Positions 43,769 through 52,191 of a stretch of 64,000 bases of DNA are shown here, one piece after another. The notes under the pieces were generated by a model. It saw only the letters and a program-made list of their open reading frames with translations. It was not told where the DNA came from and searched no databases. Every line of letters begins with the position of its first letter. Position 1 is the stretch's first letter. The DNA is taken from the NCBI GenBank assembly GCA_964581175.1, contig CAZONI010000001.1:62001-126000 (forward strand), read 5' to 3'. This stretch comes from B46-G9 sp964581175 (GTDB lineage Bacteria > Desulfobacterota > DSM-4660 > Desulfatiglandales > Desulfatiglandaceae). Both the position numbers and the translations under genes were made by a program.

Positions 43769-44020
43769 ATGGAAAAAAAGAAGAAATTCGACTTTTTTGA
43801 CCGGCCTGAAAATATCAGGAGGCTGTGGATCTTCTTGTATGTTTTTTGTGGATTGACGCTCATCCCCGACTTTTTTACGCACAGAGAGGCACACTTCGGC
43901 TTTGATGGTTTCTTCGGCTTTTATGCACTCCTGGGTTTTGTCTCCTGCGTAGCGCTTATCCTGTTTTCAAAGCTGGTCGGCCTGGTATTGAAGGTAAAAG
44001 AGAACTACTATGGCAAGTAA
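43769..44020 (+). CDS. Small two-helix membrane protein of the antiporter cluster
   Basis: An 83-residue protein with two predicted transmembrane helices (LWIFLYVFCGLTLIPDFF and GFYALLGFVSCVALILFSKLVG) and a charged N-terminus. GGAGGG precedes the ATG by 3-4 bases; a TTG four codons upstream is possible. I do not know a named family. Its place between two antiporter subunit genes, overlapping the next by 11 bases, suggests an accessory subunit of the complex. Confidence 0.75.
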   Translation: MEKKKKFDFFDRPENIRRLWIFLYVFCGLTLIPDFFTHREAHFGFDGFFGFYALLGFVSCVALILFSKLVGLVLKVKENYYGK

Positions 44021-45773
44021 TTTTCCCCCTGCTGCATTATTGATTCTCGGAGCCCTGCTCGTTCCGCTTTTCACAGGAAAAGCAAAGTCCTATTACGTGA
44101 TACTCTTGCCTGCTGCTGCATTTTTTGTCGTCTTCCAATTAGCGCCCGGCTCATCGTGGCATACCCATTTCTTTGGATTCGACCTCACCTTCCTGAGGGT
44201 CGATAAACTGAGCAAGGTCTTCGGGTATATCTTTACCTTGAACGCCTTTGCCGCCTTCATCTATGCCTTTTACCTGAAGGACAACACCCAGCATATGGCC
44301 GCGCTCTTTTACATAGGCAGTTCCCTGGGAGTGGTCTTTGCGGGCGATCTTGTGTCCCTCTATTTTTTCTGGGAGGTCATGGCTGTCGCTTCGACCTTCC
44401 TGATCCTGGGAAGGAAGACAGAAAAGGCTCAGGCCGCCGGCATGAGATATATCATGGTCCATGTCTTCGGGGGACTGTGCCTCCTGGCGGGCATAGTGCT
44501 TACCATTTCCGAGACCGGCTCCATCGCATTCAGCGCCATGACGGAGAGGAATTTCGGGACCTACCTGATCCTTATCGGTTTTCTGGTGAACGCCGCAGCG
44601 CCGCCCTTTTCTGCATGGCTCCCCGATGCGTATCCCGAGGCCACGGTCACCGGAGGGGTCATCCTGAGTGCCTATACCACCAAGACGGCTGTGTATACCC
44701 TGGTGCGCGGGTTTCCCGGATGGGAGATACTCATCTGGATCGGCTGTATAATGACCATATACGGGATCATTTATGCACTTCTGGAGAACGACGCCAGGAG
44801 AATTCTGGCCTACAGCATCATCAACCAGGTGGGCTTTATGATCACCGGAGTCGGAATAGGCACCATGATGTCCCTGAACGGCACGGTTGCGCATGCCTTC
44901 TGCCACATCATCTATAAAGCGCTCCTGTGGATGTCCGCAGGATCGGTGCTCTACATGACCGGGAAAAGCAAGTGCACGGATCTGGGCGGTCTTTACAAGA
45001 CCATGCCGTGGACATTGATTTTCGGGGCCGTGGGTGCGGCTTCCATTTCCGCCTTTCCTGCGACCAGCGGGTTTACAAGCAAGTCCCTGATCATTGACGG
45101 CGCGATCCATGAACACCTTGCATGGGTCTGGCTCGTTCTCGAAATAGCATCCGCAGGGGTCTTCCTCCACGCGGGGATAAAGTTCCCGTACTTCGTCTTT
45201 TTCGCAAAGGACAAGGGACTGCGGCCCGGTGAAACCAATAAATCAATGCTCCTGGCCATGGCTTTCATGTCCTTCTTGTGTCTGTTCCTGGGTGTATTTC
45301 CCCAGCCACTGTACAATGTCCTCCCCTTTCCCGTCCATTACAGTGCATACTCATTTACGCACGTAATTTCTCAGCTGCAGCTGCTTATGTTTTCGGCTCT
45401 GGTCTTCTTTCTTTTTCTGCCGCTTCTCAAGAGGACGGAGACCATCTCCATTGACACTGATTGGTTTTACAGAAAAGGAGGACGTCTGGTCTACCAGGCC
45501 ATGGACCTGAGCCTCAATGGGATCAACAACTATTCCGATCGAATTTTTGTGAAAGGGGTTGCGGGTTTCCTGGCGCGGTTTGCCCGGGACGGTATGGCAC
45601 GGCTTGCCCTTCTGCCTTTTGTCACCTACTGGTATTTGAAGGGCATCCGGTTCAAAAGGCTGGAAATCAAGAAATCCAGCCTTTACTACAATCTCGTCAG
45701 AGGCGTTATACCGGCAGGGCTCGGAGCGGCTATGGCGGCTCTTTTCCTGGTCATTATCTTTCTTTTGAGTTGA
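44010..45773 (+). CDS. Third antiporter-like membrane subunit (NuoL/MrpA-D family)
   Basis: A 587-residue, about 15-helix protein with a C-terminal extension beyond the normal ~14-helix core (residues ~480-587), somewhat like the NuoL tail. The TM5 glutamate is present (LYFFWEVMAVAS) and the later lysine too (YTTKTAVYTLVRG), but the position of the TM7 lysine is asparagine (FLVNAAAPPFSAWLPDAYPEAT), as in one known branch of these subunits. Last gene of the antiporter cluster; an inverted repeat follows. Confidence 0.9.
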   Translation: MASNFPPAALLILGALLVPLFTGKAKSYYVILLPAAAFFVVFQLAPGSSWHTHFFGFDLTFLRVDKLSKVFGYIFTLNAFAAFIYAFYLKDNTQHMAALFYIGSSLGVVFAGDLVSLYFFWEVMAVASTFLILGRKTEKAQAAGMRYIMVHVFGGLCLLAGIVLTISETGSIAFSAMTERNFGTYLILIGFLVNAAAPPFSAWLPDAYPEATVTGGVILSAYTTKTAVYTLVRGFPGWEILIWIGCIMTIYGIIYALLENDARRILAYSIINQVGFMITGVGIGTMMSLNGTVAHAFCHIIYKALLWMSAGSVLYMTGKSKCTDLGGLYKTMPWTLIFGAVGAASISAFPATSGFTSKSLIIDGAIHEHLAWVWLVLEIASAGVFLHAGIKFPYFVFFAKDKGLRPGETNKSMLLAMAFMSFLCLFLGVFPQPLYNVLPFPVHYSAYSFTHVISQLQLLMFSALVFFLFLPLLKRTETISIDTDWFYRKGGRLVYQAMDLSLNGINNYSDRIFVKGVAGFLARFARDGMARLALLPFVTYWYLKGIRFKRLEIKKSSLYYNLVRGVIPAGLGAAMAALFLVIIFLLS

Positions 45774-45794
45774 TAAGGCTGTCTGTAGTGTGAT

Positions 45795-45823
45795 CTCAAA
45801 AGAACTTTTCTGCCCCTTTTGAG
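45795..45823. terminator. Inverted repeat after the antiporter cluster
   Basis: CTCAAAAG (45795-45802) and CTTTTGAG (45816-45823) pair perfectly; flanking TGA/TCA extend the symmetry with one mismatch. It begins 21 bases after the last antiporter stop. The loop and stem are A/T rich but there is no clear T-tract after it, so it could be a terminator or an operator for the gene downstream. Confidence 0.4.
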
Positions 45824-45855
45824 TTCACATCTGGTCGTAAGGGGCTAAACAACCT

Positions 45856-45878
45856 GAATAGTTACAACACGACTATTC
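45856..45878. promoter_or_regulatory. Palindromic operator-like site just before the cyclic-nucleotide-binding gene
   Basis: GAATAGT-N9-ACTATTC is a perfect 7-base inverted repeat, with matching outer C and G beyond one mismatch. It ends 5 bases before the GGAGGGA ribosome site, so a bound protein, or the RNA hairpin it would form, could control expression of the gene. Confidence 0.45.
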
Positions 45879-45895
45879 TGTTTGGAGGGAAGAGT

Positions 45896-46381
45896 ATGGT
45901 TTCGCTGGACGATCTGAAGAAAATCTGGTTAATGACTTCTCTTGAAGACCATCTGCTGGAAAAAATACAGCCGTTGACTCAACTCCGTCTGTTCGGTGAA
46001 AAGGCCCTGCTTTTTGAAGAAGGACAGGAGGCCGACACCCTGTATATGCTGTTGACAGGGAAAGTCCTCCTGGAATTGAAGGCCTCAGACACCATCATGA
46101 TCTCCCTTGAAGCCGTGAAACCGGGAGATCCTTTCGGCTGGTCGGCAATCGTGCCGGGGTCCTTGTACACAGCGAATGCCACCTGCTCTGAGCCCTGTGA
46201 ATTAATAACGATTTCAGGAACGGAATTGCGGAAAATCATGGATGAAGATCATCTGTTCGGCTACCGGATTATGGAGGGCATCCTGAAAATTCTGCAGTCG
46301 CGACTCTTCACGAGAACCGATCAATTCCTGAAAACCTTTAAGCAGCTTCCTGATATGGCAAAATTATTTCCCGGCAAATGA
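45896..46381 (+). CDS. Cyclic nucleotide-binding (CNB) domain protein without DNA-binding domain
   Basis: A 161-residue protein consisting of one CNB/RmlC-like domain (LRLFGEKALLFEEGQEADTLYMLLTGKVLLEL, EAVKPGDPFGWSAIVPG) and a C-terminal helix. The Crp/FNR winged helix is absent, so it is not itself a transcription factor. The phosphate-binding cassette (normally GE-x-A...R-A/T-A) reads GDPFGWSAIV...YTANATC without the arginine, so it may not bind cAMP. It lies alone after the antiporter cluster behind a palindromic site. Confidence 0.8.
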   Translation: MVSLDDLKKIWLMTSLEDHLLEKIQPLTQLRLFGEKALLFEEGQEADTLYMLLTGKVLLELKASDTIMISLEAVKPGDPFGWSAIVPGSLYTANATCSEPCELITISGTELRKIMDEDHLFGYRIMEGILKILQSRLFTRTDQFLKTFKQLPDMAKLFPGK

Positions 46382-46405
46382 CAAGGACAGTGCTGGAGAG
46401 GTTTT

Positions 46406-46519
46406 TCACTCAGGCAGCATATCATAAAAGTACCGCATGGTATCGGACCGGGTAACAATGCCGATCAGTTCCCCGTGTTCCACGACCGGAAGCCGACCGA
46501 TATCGTGCGTGATAAAAGA
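46406..46519 (-). pseudogene. C-terminal remnant of a CBS-domain protein
   Basis: Directly downstream of the copA stop, the minus strand translates to about 38 residues ending at a TGA: SFITHDIGRLPVVEHGEL followed by IGIVTRSDTMRYFYDMLPE. This is the recognisable last half of a CBS domain. It has no start codon of its own and lies in a different frame from copA, so it looks like a gene tail left after a deletion or insertion joined copA to it. Confidence 0.6.
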
Positions 46520-46520
46520 G

Positions 46521-48965
46521 TTACACCTTCGTTTTGTAGAGGAGAAGACTGTTGGAGACGACGGTGATGCTGCTCACGGCCATGGCCAGCGCCGCCAGGA
46601 TCGGATGCAGATGTCTCAAAAAGTCCGGCACTTCCGTGAAAGGATAGAGGATCCCTGCTGCAATCGGGATAAGGACAACATTATAGGCAAAGGCCCAGAA
46701 GAGGTTCTGTTTTACGGTCCGCATGGTCTTCCTGCTCAGGTGGACGGCCTTGGAAATACCGGTCAGGTTGCCGCTCGCCAGGATCACATCCCCTGCCTCT
46801 ATGGCAACATCGGTCCCTGTCCCGATGGCAAAGCCGACATCCGCCTGCGCCAGCGCCGGAGCATCGTTTATACCGTCACCTACCATGCCGATCTTATTCC
46901 CTCCCTCCTGGAGGGCCTTAATCCTGCCTGCCTTTTCCTCCGGACGGACTTCGGCGACCACATCGTCGATATGTACCTGGGAAGCTATCGCCTTTGCTGT
47001 CTGCTCGTTGTCTCCGGTGAGCATGACAACCTTGAGATGCTGGTGATGCAGTTGCGCGATAGCCTCCTCCGATTCCGGTTTCGGGACATCAGATACGGCA
47101 ATCAAACCGGCGGCCTTTTCTTCCACTACCACAACCATCACCGTCTTGCCCTCGGCCTGGAGCGCATGGATCTGATCCTGTGCAACAGCGAGATCTATCT
47201 GTTTTTCATCAAACCACCCGGATTTTCCCACCAGAATCTCTTTCCCATCGATCTTCCCCTGTACGCCGAGGCCCCTGAAGGCAACAAAATCCTGCGGTTC
47301 GGGAAGGTCTATTCTCCTTGCTTCCGCTTCCTTGACGATCGCTTTCCCAAGGGGGTGTTCAGAACCCCTTTCCACCGCAGCGGCGAGGCGGAGGAGTTCT
47401 TTATCTCCAACTGAAGAGGGATCAAAAGAGACGATATTCACCACGGACGGTCTCCCCACGGTAATGGTCCCGGTCTTATCGAGAACCAGGGTGCGCAATT
47501 TGGTTGCGGTTTCCAGGGCCTCACTGTTTTTAAAAAGCACACCGGTCTCGGCCCCTTTGCCTGTGCCCGCCATAATAGCGGTGGGAGTGGCAAGGCCCAA
47601 GGCGCACGGACAGGCAATCACAAGGACCGCGACCAGGCGTATCATGGCGGGCACAAATGCACCTCCCAGGCTCCACCAGATAATAAATGTAATGACTGCG
47701 ATTCCTATCACACCAGGGACGAACACCGCAGCGACCTTATCCGCCAGGGCCTGTACCGGTGCCTTGCTGCCCTGGGCCTCCTGGACCATGCGAATAATCT
47801 GGGCCAGGGCGGTATCTTTTCCGACCCGCTTTGCCTCAAATTTAAGACGGCCGTCCCCGTTGATCGTACCCGCCGCCACGGTGTCGCCGGGATTCTTGTC
47901 CACCGGAATCGATTCGCCCGTGAGCATGGATTCATCCACGGTCGATTCCCCCTCCAGAATCAGACCGTCCACAGGTATGCTCTCGCCCGGCCGTACAATG
48001 ATCACTTGTCCTATTTTCACCATGGAAAGAGGGATCTCGATTTCCTTCCCGTTTTCCAGAACAGTGGCCGTCTTCGGCCGCAATCCCATAAGTTTCCGTA
48101 TGGCCCCGCCTGTCCGGCCCTTGGTCCTCGACTCCAGCATCTTGCCCAGTTTGATAAGCGTAATGATGACGGCTGATGTCTCGAAATAGACGTGTTCCCC
48201 CAGGGGCGAATAGAGGAGCACCGCCAGGGAATAAAAATAGGCCACAGAAGAGCCCATGGCCACCAGAACGTCCATGTTTGCCCCGCCGATTTTTAAGCTC
48301 TTCCATCCCCCGTAATAGTAATCCCAGCCTGTATAAAACTGTACCGGTGTTGCCAGTGCAAAAAAGAGCCAGTTAACCCACAGGGCGTGACTCCAGGGCC
48401 CAAGGATACCGAAGTCCCTCCCCATACTGAGGAAAAAGAGGGGCGCAGTAAAAAGGATTCCCACCGCGAATTTAATCGTTTGATCCCGTATCTCGGCCCT
48501 GCGCGCGGCAAGCTCGGCATCTTCTTCACCCACCTCTTCACTGGGTCGTATTGCACCGTAGCCCGCGCCTTCGACGGCATTGATTATCTCGTCGATGCCG
48601 GTGAGGCCGGGGATATACTCCACAAATGCATGCTCCGAAGCAAAATTTACCGAAGCGTTCACCACCCCCGGCACCTTCTTCTTCAAGGCCCGCTCGATGT
48701 TCATGGCGCAATTCGCGCATGACATGCCGGTGACCGGAAATTCCACGGACGCATGTGCAACTTCGTAGCCTGCATCCTGAATTTTTCCCACCAGATCTTT
48801 CACCTCAAGCTGGTCAGAGTCATATTCCACGCTAGCCTGCTCGGAAGCGAAATTGACGCTGGCCCCTTTGACTCCTTCGAGCTTCTTGACGTTTCTCTCG
48901 ATGTTCAGTGCGCAACTGGCACAGGACATTCCCGTCACTGGAAGAGTTACGGTTTTCGCGGCCAT
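46521..48965 (-). CDS. copA: Copper-exporting P1B-type ATPase
   Basis: An 814-residue P-type ATPase exporting Cu+ from the cytoplasm. Two N-terminal heavy-metal domains each with a CxxC site (GMSCASC, GMSCANC), eight transmembrane helices, the CPC motif in VIACPCALGLATPT, the phosphorylation site DKTGTITVG, the HP motif (GSEHPLGKA) and GDGINDAPALAQADVG. The copper chaperone-like gene begins 11 bases upstream on the same strand. TTGACT near 49290 (minus strand) may be part of its promoter. The region just past its stop holds a broken CBS gene. Confidence 0.95.
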   Translation of the reverse strand: MAAKTVTLPVTGMSCASCALNIERNVKKLEGVKGASVNFASEQASVEYDSDQLEVKDLVGKIQDAGYEVAHASVEFPVTGMSCANCAMNIERALKKKVPGVVNASVNFASEHAFVEYIPGLTGIDEIINAVEGAGYGAIRPSEEVGEEDAELAARRAEIRDQTIKFAVGILFTAPLFFLSMGRDFGILGPWSHALWVNWLFFALATPVQFYTGWDYYYGGWKSLKIGGANMDVLVAMGSSVAYFYSLAVLLYSPLGEHVYFETSAVIITLIKLGKMLESRTKGRTGGAIRKLMGLRPKTATVLENGKEIEIPLSMVKIGQVIIVRPGESIPVDGLILEGESTVDESMLTGESIPVDKNPGDTVAAGTINGDGRLKFEAKRVGKDTALAQIIRMVQEAQGSKAPVQALADKVAAVFVPGVIGIAVITFIIWWSLGGAFVPAMIRLVAVLVIACPCALGLATPTAIMAGTGKGAETGVLFKNSEALETATKLRTLVLDKTGTITVGRPSVVNIVSFDPSSVGDKELLRLAAAVERGSEHPLGKAIVKEAEARRIDLPEPQDFVAFRGLGVQGKIDGKEILVGKSGWFDEKQIDLAVAQDQIHALQAEGKTVMVVVVEEKAAGLIAVSDVPKPESEEAIAQLHHQHLKVVMLTGDNEQTAKAIASQVHIDDVVAEVRPEEKAGRIKALQEGGNKIGMVGDGINDAPALAQADVGFAIGTGTDVAIEAGDVILASGNLTGISKAVHLSRKTMRTVKQNLFWAFAYNVVLIPIAAGILYPFTEVPDFLRHLHPILAALAMAVSSITVVSNSLLLYKTKV

Positions 48966-48975
48966 TTTTGCCTCT

Positions 48976-49182
48976 TTATCCGGCAGCTGGATAGTTTATT
49001 TCCTTCAGGGTAGCCTTGATAGTTTCCAGGGTGGCCGGTGCTTCCCATTCCACGGTAATTTCCTTTGCCCCGGGGTCGCCTTCCACCTTCGAGACTCCTC
49101 GAATTTCGCCTAGCTCGTTCTTAATGCTCATCACACAATGGTGACAACTAATATTGGGGATCGAAAGTGTCGTCTTTTCCAT
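48976..49182 (-). CDS. copZ: CopZ-like heavy-metal-associated (HMA) domain protein
   Basis: A 68-residue HMA protein starting MEKTTLSIPNISCHHC. The metal-binding pair is CHHC rather than the usual CxxC with small residues, in the standard position of the ferredoxin-like fold. Probably delivers Cu+ to the ATPase encoded immediately downstream (11-base gap). The 172 bases upstream hold the presumed promoter and no gene. Confidence 0.87.
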   Translation of the reverse strand: MEKTTLSIPNISCHHCVMSIKNELGEIRGVSKVEGDPGAKEITVEWEAPATLETIKATLKEINYPAAG

Positions 49183-49354
49183 GACCTTCTCCTTCCTTTG
49201 GCTTCAGCATTTCTCACTGCCATCCAATACCTGGTCGTCTTTTCATACCCGCATCGCATATACAAATTAATAATGGAATAACCCAAGTCAAGGAACCGAA
49301 AGGGATTTCAGATGAGGCAGGAGATGTGCGGAGGAGTGCAAACAAAAAGGCCGG

Positions 49355-50326
49355 TCAATTAATCGTATCGCCAAAAAGGCTCTTCACCTTCTTTTCAAGC
49401 TCATCCCTGATCTCGCGCATAAAGGCGATCCCCTTTCCCGCAGGATCAGGGATATCCCATTGCTCGACTCCGGCGCCGGGAAACAGAGGGCAGGCCTCTT
49501 CACAGCCCATGGGTACGATCAATTCGGGATGAAAGAATTCCAGTACTGCATCCAATGATGCGGGTCTCCGGTAGGCCATGTCGATGCCTTTTTCCCTCAT
49601 GGCTCTTACCATGTCCGGGTCTATCTCTGCTGCCGGCGCGCTTCCCGCACTTTCAACATCCAACCGGTCGCCGAAATGGAACTGCGCAAAGGCACTCGCC
49701 ATCTGGCTCCTGCAGGCGTTTTCCCTGCAGACAAAAAGGATCTTTTTCTTTTTGAGGAGCGGTCCAACCAGATCGGCCGCCTTTCCCCTTGCATCCGCAA
49801 GGGCGGTGGGATGCTGCGCTATGTCACCGCGCTCCTCTATCATCCTATATCCCAGACTCCCCTCGAAATGAGCCCCAACCGCATCGAAAAAGTACTTGGC
49901 AGTCAATTCGGTGCCCTCAAAGAGGTTTTTTCCTTTCGTGGCGCCCACGGCCAGCATGAACCCTTTTCGCCACTTCCGACCGGGATCCGTGAGCTTATGG
50001 GTATATTTTCGCGCCCACAGGGCCTGGGACCGGTCGATCAGGGCCTTCAATTGGGCAGTCGGTCCATAAAAGAAAATGGGCGTCGCCATCACGATCAAAT
50101 CGGCTTTCCAGAGCAGGCGATACACCTCCTGCATATCATCATCGAGCGGACAGAAGCCTTTTCTGTCGCAGGTCCCGCATTCCTGGCACGGACGGATGTT
50201 CAGTTTCGCCACATCCAGTTGCCGCGTGCGGGCGCCCAGATTTTCCGCTTCCTCCAGAAAGGCGGCGAGCAGGGAGGCAGTGTTTCCCTTTCCGCGCGGA
50301 CTCCCCTGCAATCCGAGGACAAACAT
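49355..50326 (-). CDS. Fusion of iron-sulfur flavoprotein-type FMN reductase and ArsC-like low-MW phosphatase domain
   Basis: A 323-residue protein in two parts. Residues 1-195 form an NADPH-dependent FMN reductase/iron-sulfur flavoprotein domain (LGLQGSPRGKGNTASLL; cysteines in CQECGTCDRKGFC; ATPIFFYGPTAQLKALIDRS). Residues ~196-323 form a low-molecular-weight protein tyrosine phosphatase/arsenate reductase domain with the P-loop VCRENACRSQMASAFA and the DP region DIPDP. Domain order and a short LKKKK linker suggest a true fusion. It may couple flavin-derived electrons to arsenate or a protein substrate. AAAGGAGAGGG precedes the start. Confidence 0.85.
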   Translation of the reverse strand: MFVLGLQGSPRGKGNTASLLAAFLEEAENLGARTRQLDVAKLNIRPCQECGTCDRKGFCPLDDDMQEVYRLLWKADLIVMATPIFFYGPTAQLKALIDRSQALWARKYTHKLTDPGRKWRKGFMLAVGATKGKNLFEGTELTAKYFFDAVGAHFEGSLGYRMIEERGDIAQHPTALADARGKAADLVGPLLKKKKILFVCRENACRSQMASAFAQFHFGDRLDVESAGSAPAAEIDPDMVRAMREKGIDMAYRRPASLDAVLEFFHPELIVPMGCEEACPLFPGAGVEQWDIPDPAGKGIAFMREIRDELEKKVKSLFGDTIN

Positions 50327-50380
50327 GAATCCCTCTCCTTTTCCTTGGCCCTTGACCTTTATCAGAGTCTCGAACAGTGT

Positions 50381-50647
50381 TTATTCATCAGTTGTGAGGC
50401 CGAGTGCCTCTCTGATTTCATTTTCCTTATACCCTACGATAACCTTGTCCCCGATAATGATGGTCGGGAACGAACAGTTCGGATTCCATTTCCGCACTTC
50501 ATCGAGGATGGCCGCCCGCTCCTCTCCTTCGAGCAAATCCACATCCGTAAAATCATACTGCACCATGCACTCATTCAGAAACCTCTTGGTGGCCTTGCAA
50601 TGGCTGCAGGTGCTCAGTGAATACATCTTTACGGCCTTTTCTTCCAT
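50381..50647 (-). CDS. Glutaredoxin-like protein
   Basis: An 88-residue thioredoxin-fold protein with the redox motif CSHC (MYSLSTCSHCKATKRFL), cis-proline region FPTIII and GYKENEIREALGL. The motif differs from the CPYC of classical glutaredoxins. The frame extends 18 codons upstream, but GGAGG followed by this ATG is the better start. It lies 54 bases downstream of the flavin reductase-ArsC fusion's ATG on the same strand, i.e. upstream of that gene in transcription, so the two may be co-transcribed. Confidence 0.85.
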   Translation of the reverse strand: MEEKAVKMYSLSTCSHCKATKRFLNECMVQYDFTDVDLLEGEERAAILDEVRKWNPNCSFPTIIIGDKVIVGYKENEIREALGLTTDE

Positions 50648-50831
50648 ATCTCTTTTTCCTCCTATTTGCCTCTTGATTTCAAGACTGTCTCCATTTACCA
50701 CTCGGTTTCCTTTCAGGGGAGAGCTCTACCAGGCTATTGAACATCCGGCCATCCTTGAAAAAGGGCATGCCGCGTATTGACCCTTTTTCCGGGTGATTGG
50801 CAGGAGGGCTTCATACTGAATGCACAGCGGA

Positions 50832-51638
50832 CTAGCATCCTTCGTCTTCCTGGATCACAGCTCCGGAAGATTCCGGCTCAGAGGGTTTTGGAGGGACCTT
50901 TTGGACCGCTTCCGTTTTGGGCTTCTTCTGCATAGCTGCCGGGCTCTTTTTCGCTGCGATCCGGTCGGGGTTGATGATAGCAAGGACCAGACCAAGGGCG
51001 ATAAGGAGCGCAGCAGCCCCTATTTTTACCTTTCTGGATCCGACAGGCAGGGTTTCGGGGTCTCCAAGCCTGTTTTCCACTTTTTCCACCAACCAGTATG
51101 CACCGACCGCCATCAGGCACACCAGCAGGGCGATAAGTCCCGAGTTGATCTTCAGGACATCCGACAACCGCACGGCCCCCATGCTTCCGGAAGAGTAAAA
51201 TCTTTCAAGGACTGGAAAGAGTTCGGCAAAAATAATTGACCCCAGGACCATTCCCACCAGAAAAATCAATCCGTCCAGTTTCCCTGAGACTGCAGACACC
51301 ACAGACGTGGTCGGGCAGTAGCCGCCGATGACAAACCCCATTCCGAGGACGAATCCTCCGACAATCTGGGGCCAGATATAGGTCGGCAGGAGGTACACCT
51401 TCGAAAGATCAATCCAGCCGAACACTGAAAAGAAAAGGAGCCCCAGCATACACACAACGATGGCCGTAAACATTACTTTCAGGACCGCAAAATCCCTGAG
51501 ATAAAAGATAGCTACCAGCTTTCTCGCGTCCCCGAATCCTGCGCGTTCCAGCAGGAACCCGAACATGAACCCGATCAATCCGGCAAGTTGGAGGCTGTAA
51601 GCGAAATCAAACCATCCGAATTTGTAGAGAGGTCCCAT
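50832..51638 (-). CDS. YeeE/YedE family sulfur-compound transporter, second half
   Basis: A 268-residue membrane protein with six or so helices and the YeeE/YedE signature GGYCPTTSVVSAVSGKLDG, whose cysteine is equivalent to the thiosulfate-relay cysteines of TsuA-type transporters. The C-terminus adds a further helix (AAALLIALGLVLAII) and a Lys/Pro-rich tail ending in cysteine. The ATG overlaps the upstream stop (TGATG); the long open frame further 5' is in the partner gene and not part of this protein. Works with the gene upstream. Confidence 0.87.
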   Translation of the reverse strand: MGPLYKFGWFDFAYSLQLAGLIGFMFGFLLERAGFGDARKLVAIFYLRDFAVLKVMFTAIVVCMLGLLFFSVFGWIDLSKVYLLPTYIWPQIVGGFVLGMGFVIGGYCPTTSVVSAVSGKLDGLIFLVGMVLGSIIFAELFPVLERFYSSGSMGAVRLSDVLKINSGLIALLVCLMAVGAYWLVEKVENRLGDPETLPVGSRKVKIGAAALLIALGLVLAIINPDRIAAKKSPAAMQKKPKTEAVQKVPPKPSEPESSGAVIQEDEGC

Positions 51639-52147
51639 CACCGCCACTCCTTTCTCAGAAAATAGGCGGTCGCGTAAGCCCCCGCAAAGATTGAAAACAT
51701 GAAGACCCAGCTTCCGAAGGCCATCTCCGAAGAACCGGTCAGCGCCTGTCCGCTGGTACACCCCCGGGCAAGTCTGGCGGCGAATCCGGAAAGCGCCCCT
51801 CCCAAGAGGGCAAGCCAGAGCCGAGCGCTGACCCCGATGGAAGGCCCCCGGATGACCTCGCCTTTGACTCTCTTGGAAATAAAGGCGGAAAATAGACCCC
51901 CGAGTCCCGCCCCCAAGGTGAGAAATACCAGCCACGCCATGAGGGGCGATCTTCCGCCGGCGAGGTATTGTGAGTAATACTTGTTGGCCGCCGCATGTTC
52001 GGGAGCCACCAGGTGCACGCCGGCCGTAGCGATCCGTGCGAACGAAGAAGATGAACCAAGTCCTCTTCCCATGGTGTAGTAAGTGAACAGCAGTACCAGC
52101 CCCAGGAATGCGCCGATGACATAGGGGTTTGCATAACGCGTCTTCAT
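51638..52147 (-). CDS. YeeE/YedE family sulfur-compound transporter, first half
   Basis: A 169-residue membrane protein with four to five helices and the family motif ARLARGCTSGQALTGSSEMA carrying the conserved cysteine. In E. coli-type TsuA a single chain carries both halves; here they are two overlapping genes. Likely imports thiosulfate or a similar sulfur compound. GGGAG lies 7 bases before the ATG; a more upstream in-frame start is possible but lacks such a site. Confidence 0.87.
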   Translation of the reverse strand: MKTRYANPYVIGAFLGLVLLFTYYTMGRGLGSSSSFARIATAGVHLVAPEHAAANKYYSQYLAGGRSPLMAWLVFLTLGAGLGGLFSAFISKRVKGEVIRGPSIGVSARLWLALLGGALSGFAARLARGCTSGQALTGSSEMAFGSWVFMFSIFAGAYATAYFLRKEWR

Positions 52148-52191
52148 ACTTTCACTCCCTTCTCCTCCGTTTGTGGATTGGAACCTCACTC

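Noticed and set aside
44151..45170. 339-codon minus-strand frame opposite the third antiporter subunit
   Set aside because: Shadow frame, rich in His/Gly/Asp with no recognisable domain.
46437..47414. 325-codon plus-strand frame opposite copA
   Set aside because: Shadow of copA; no family motifs and no ribosome site.
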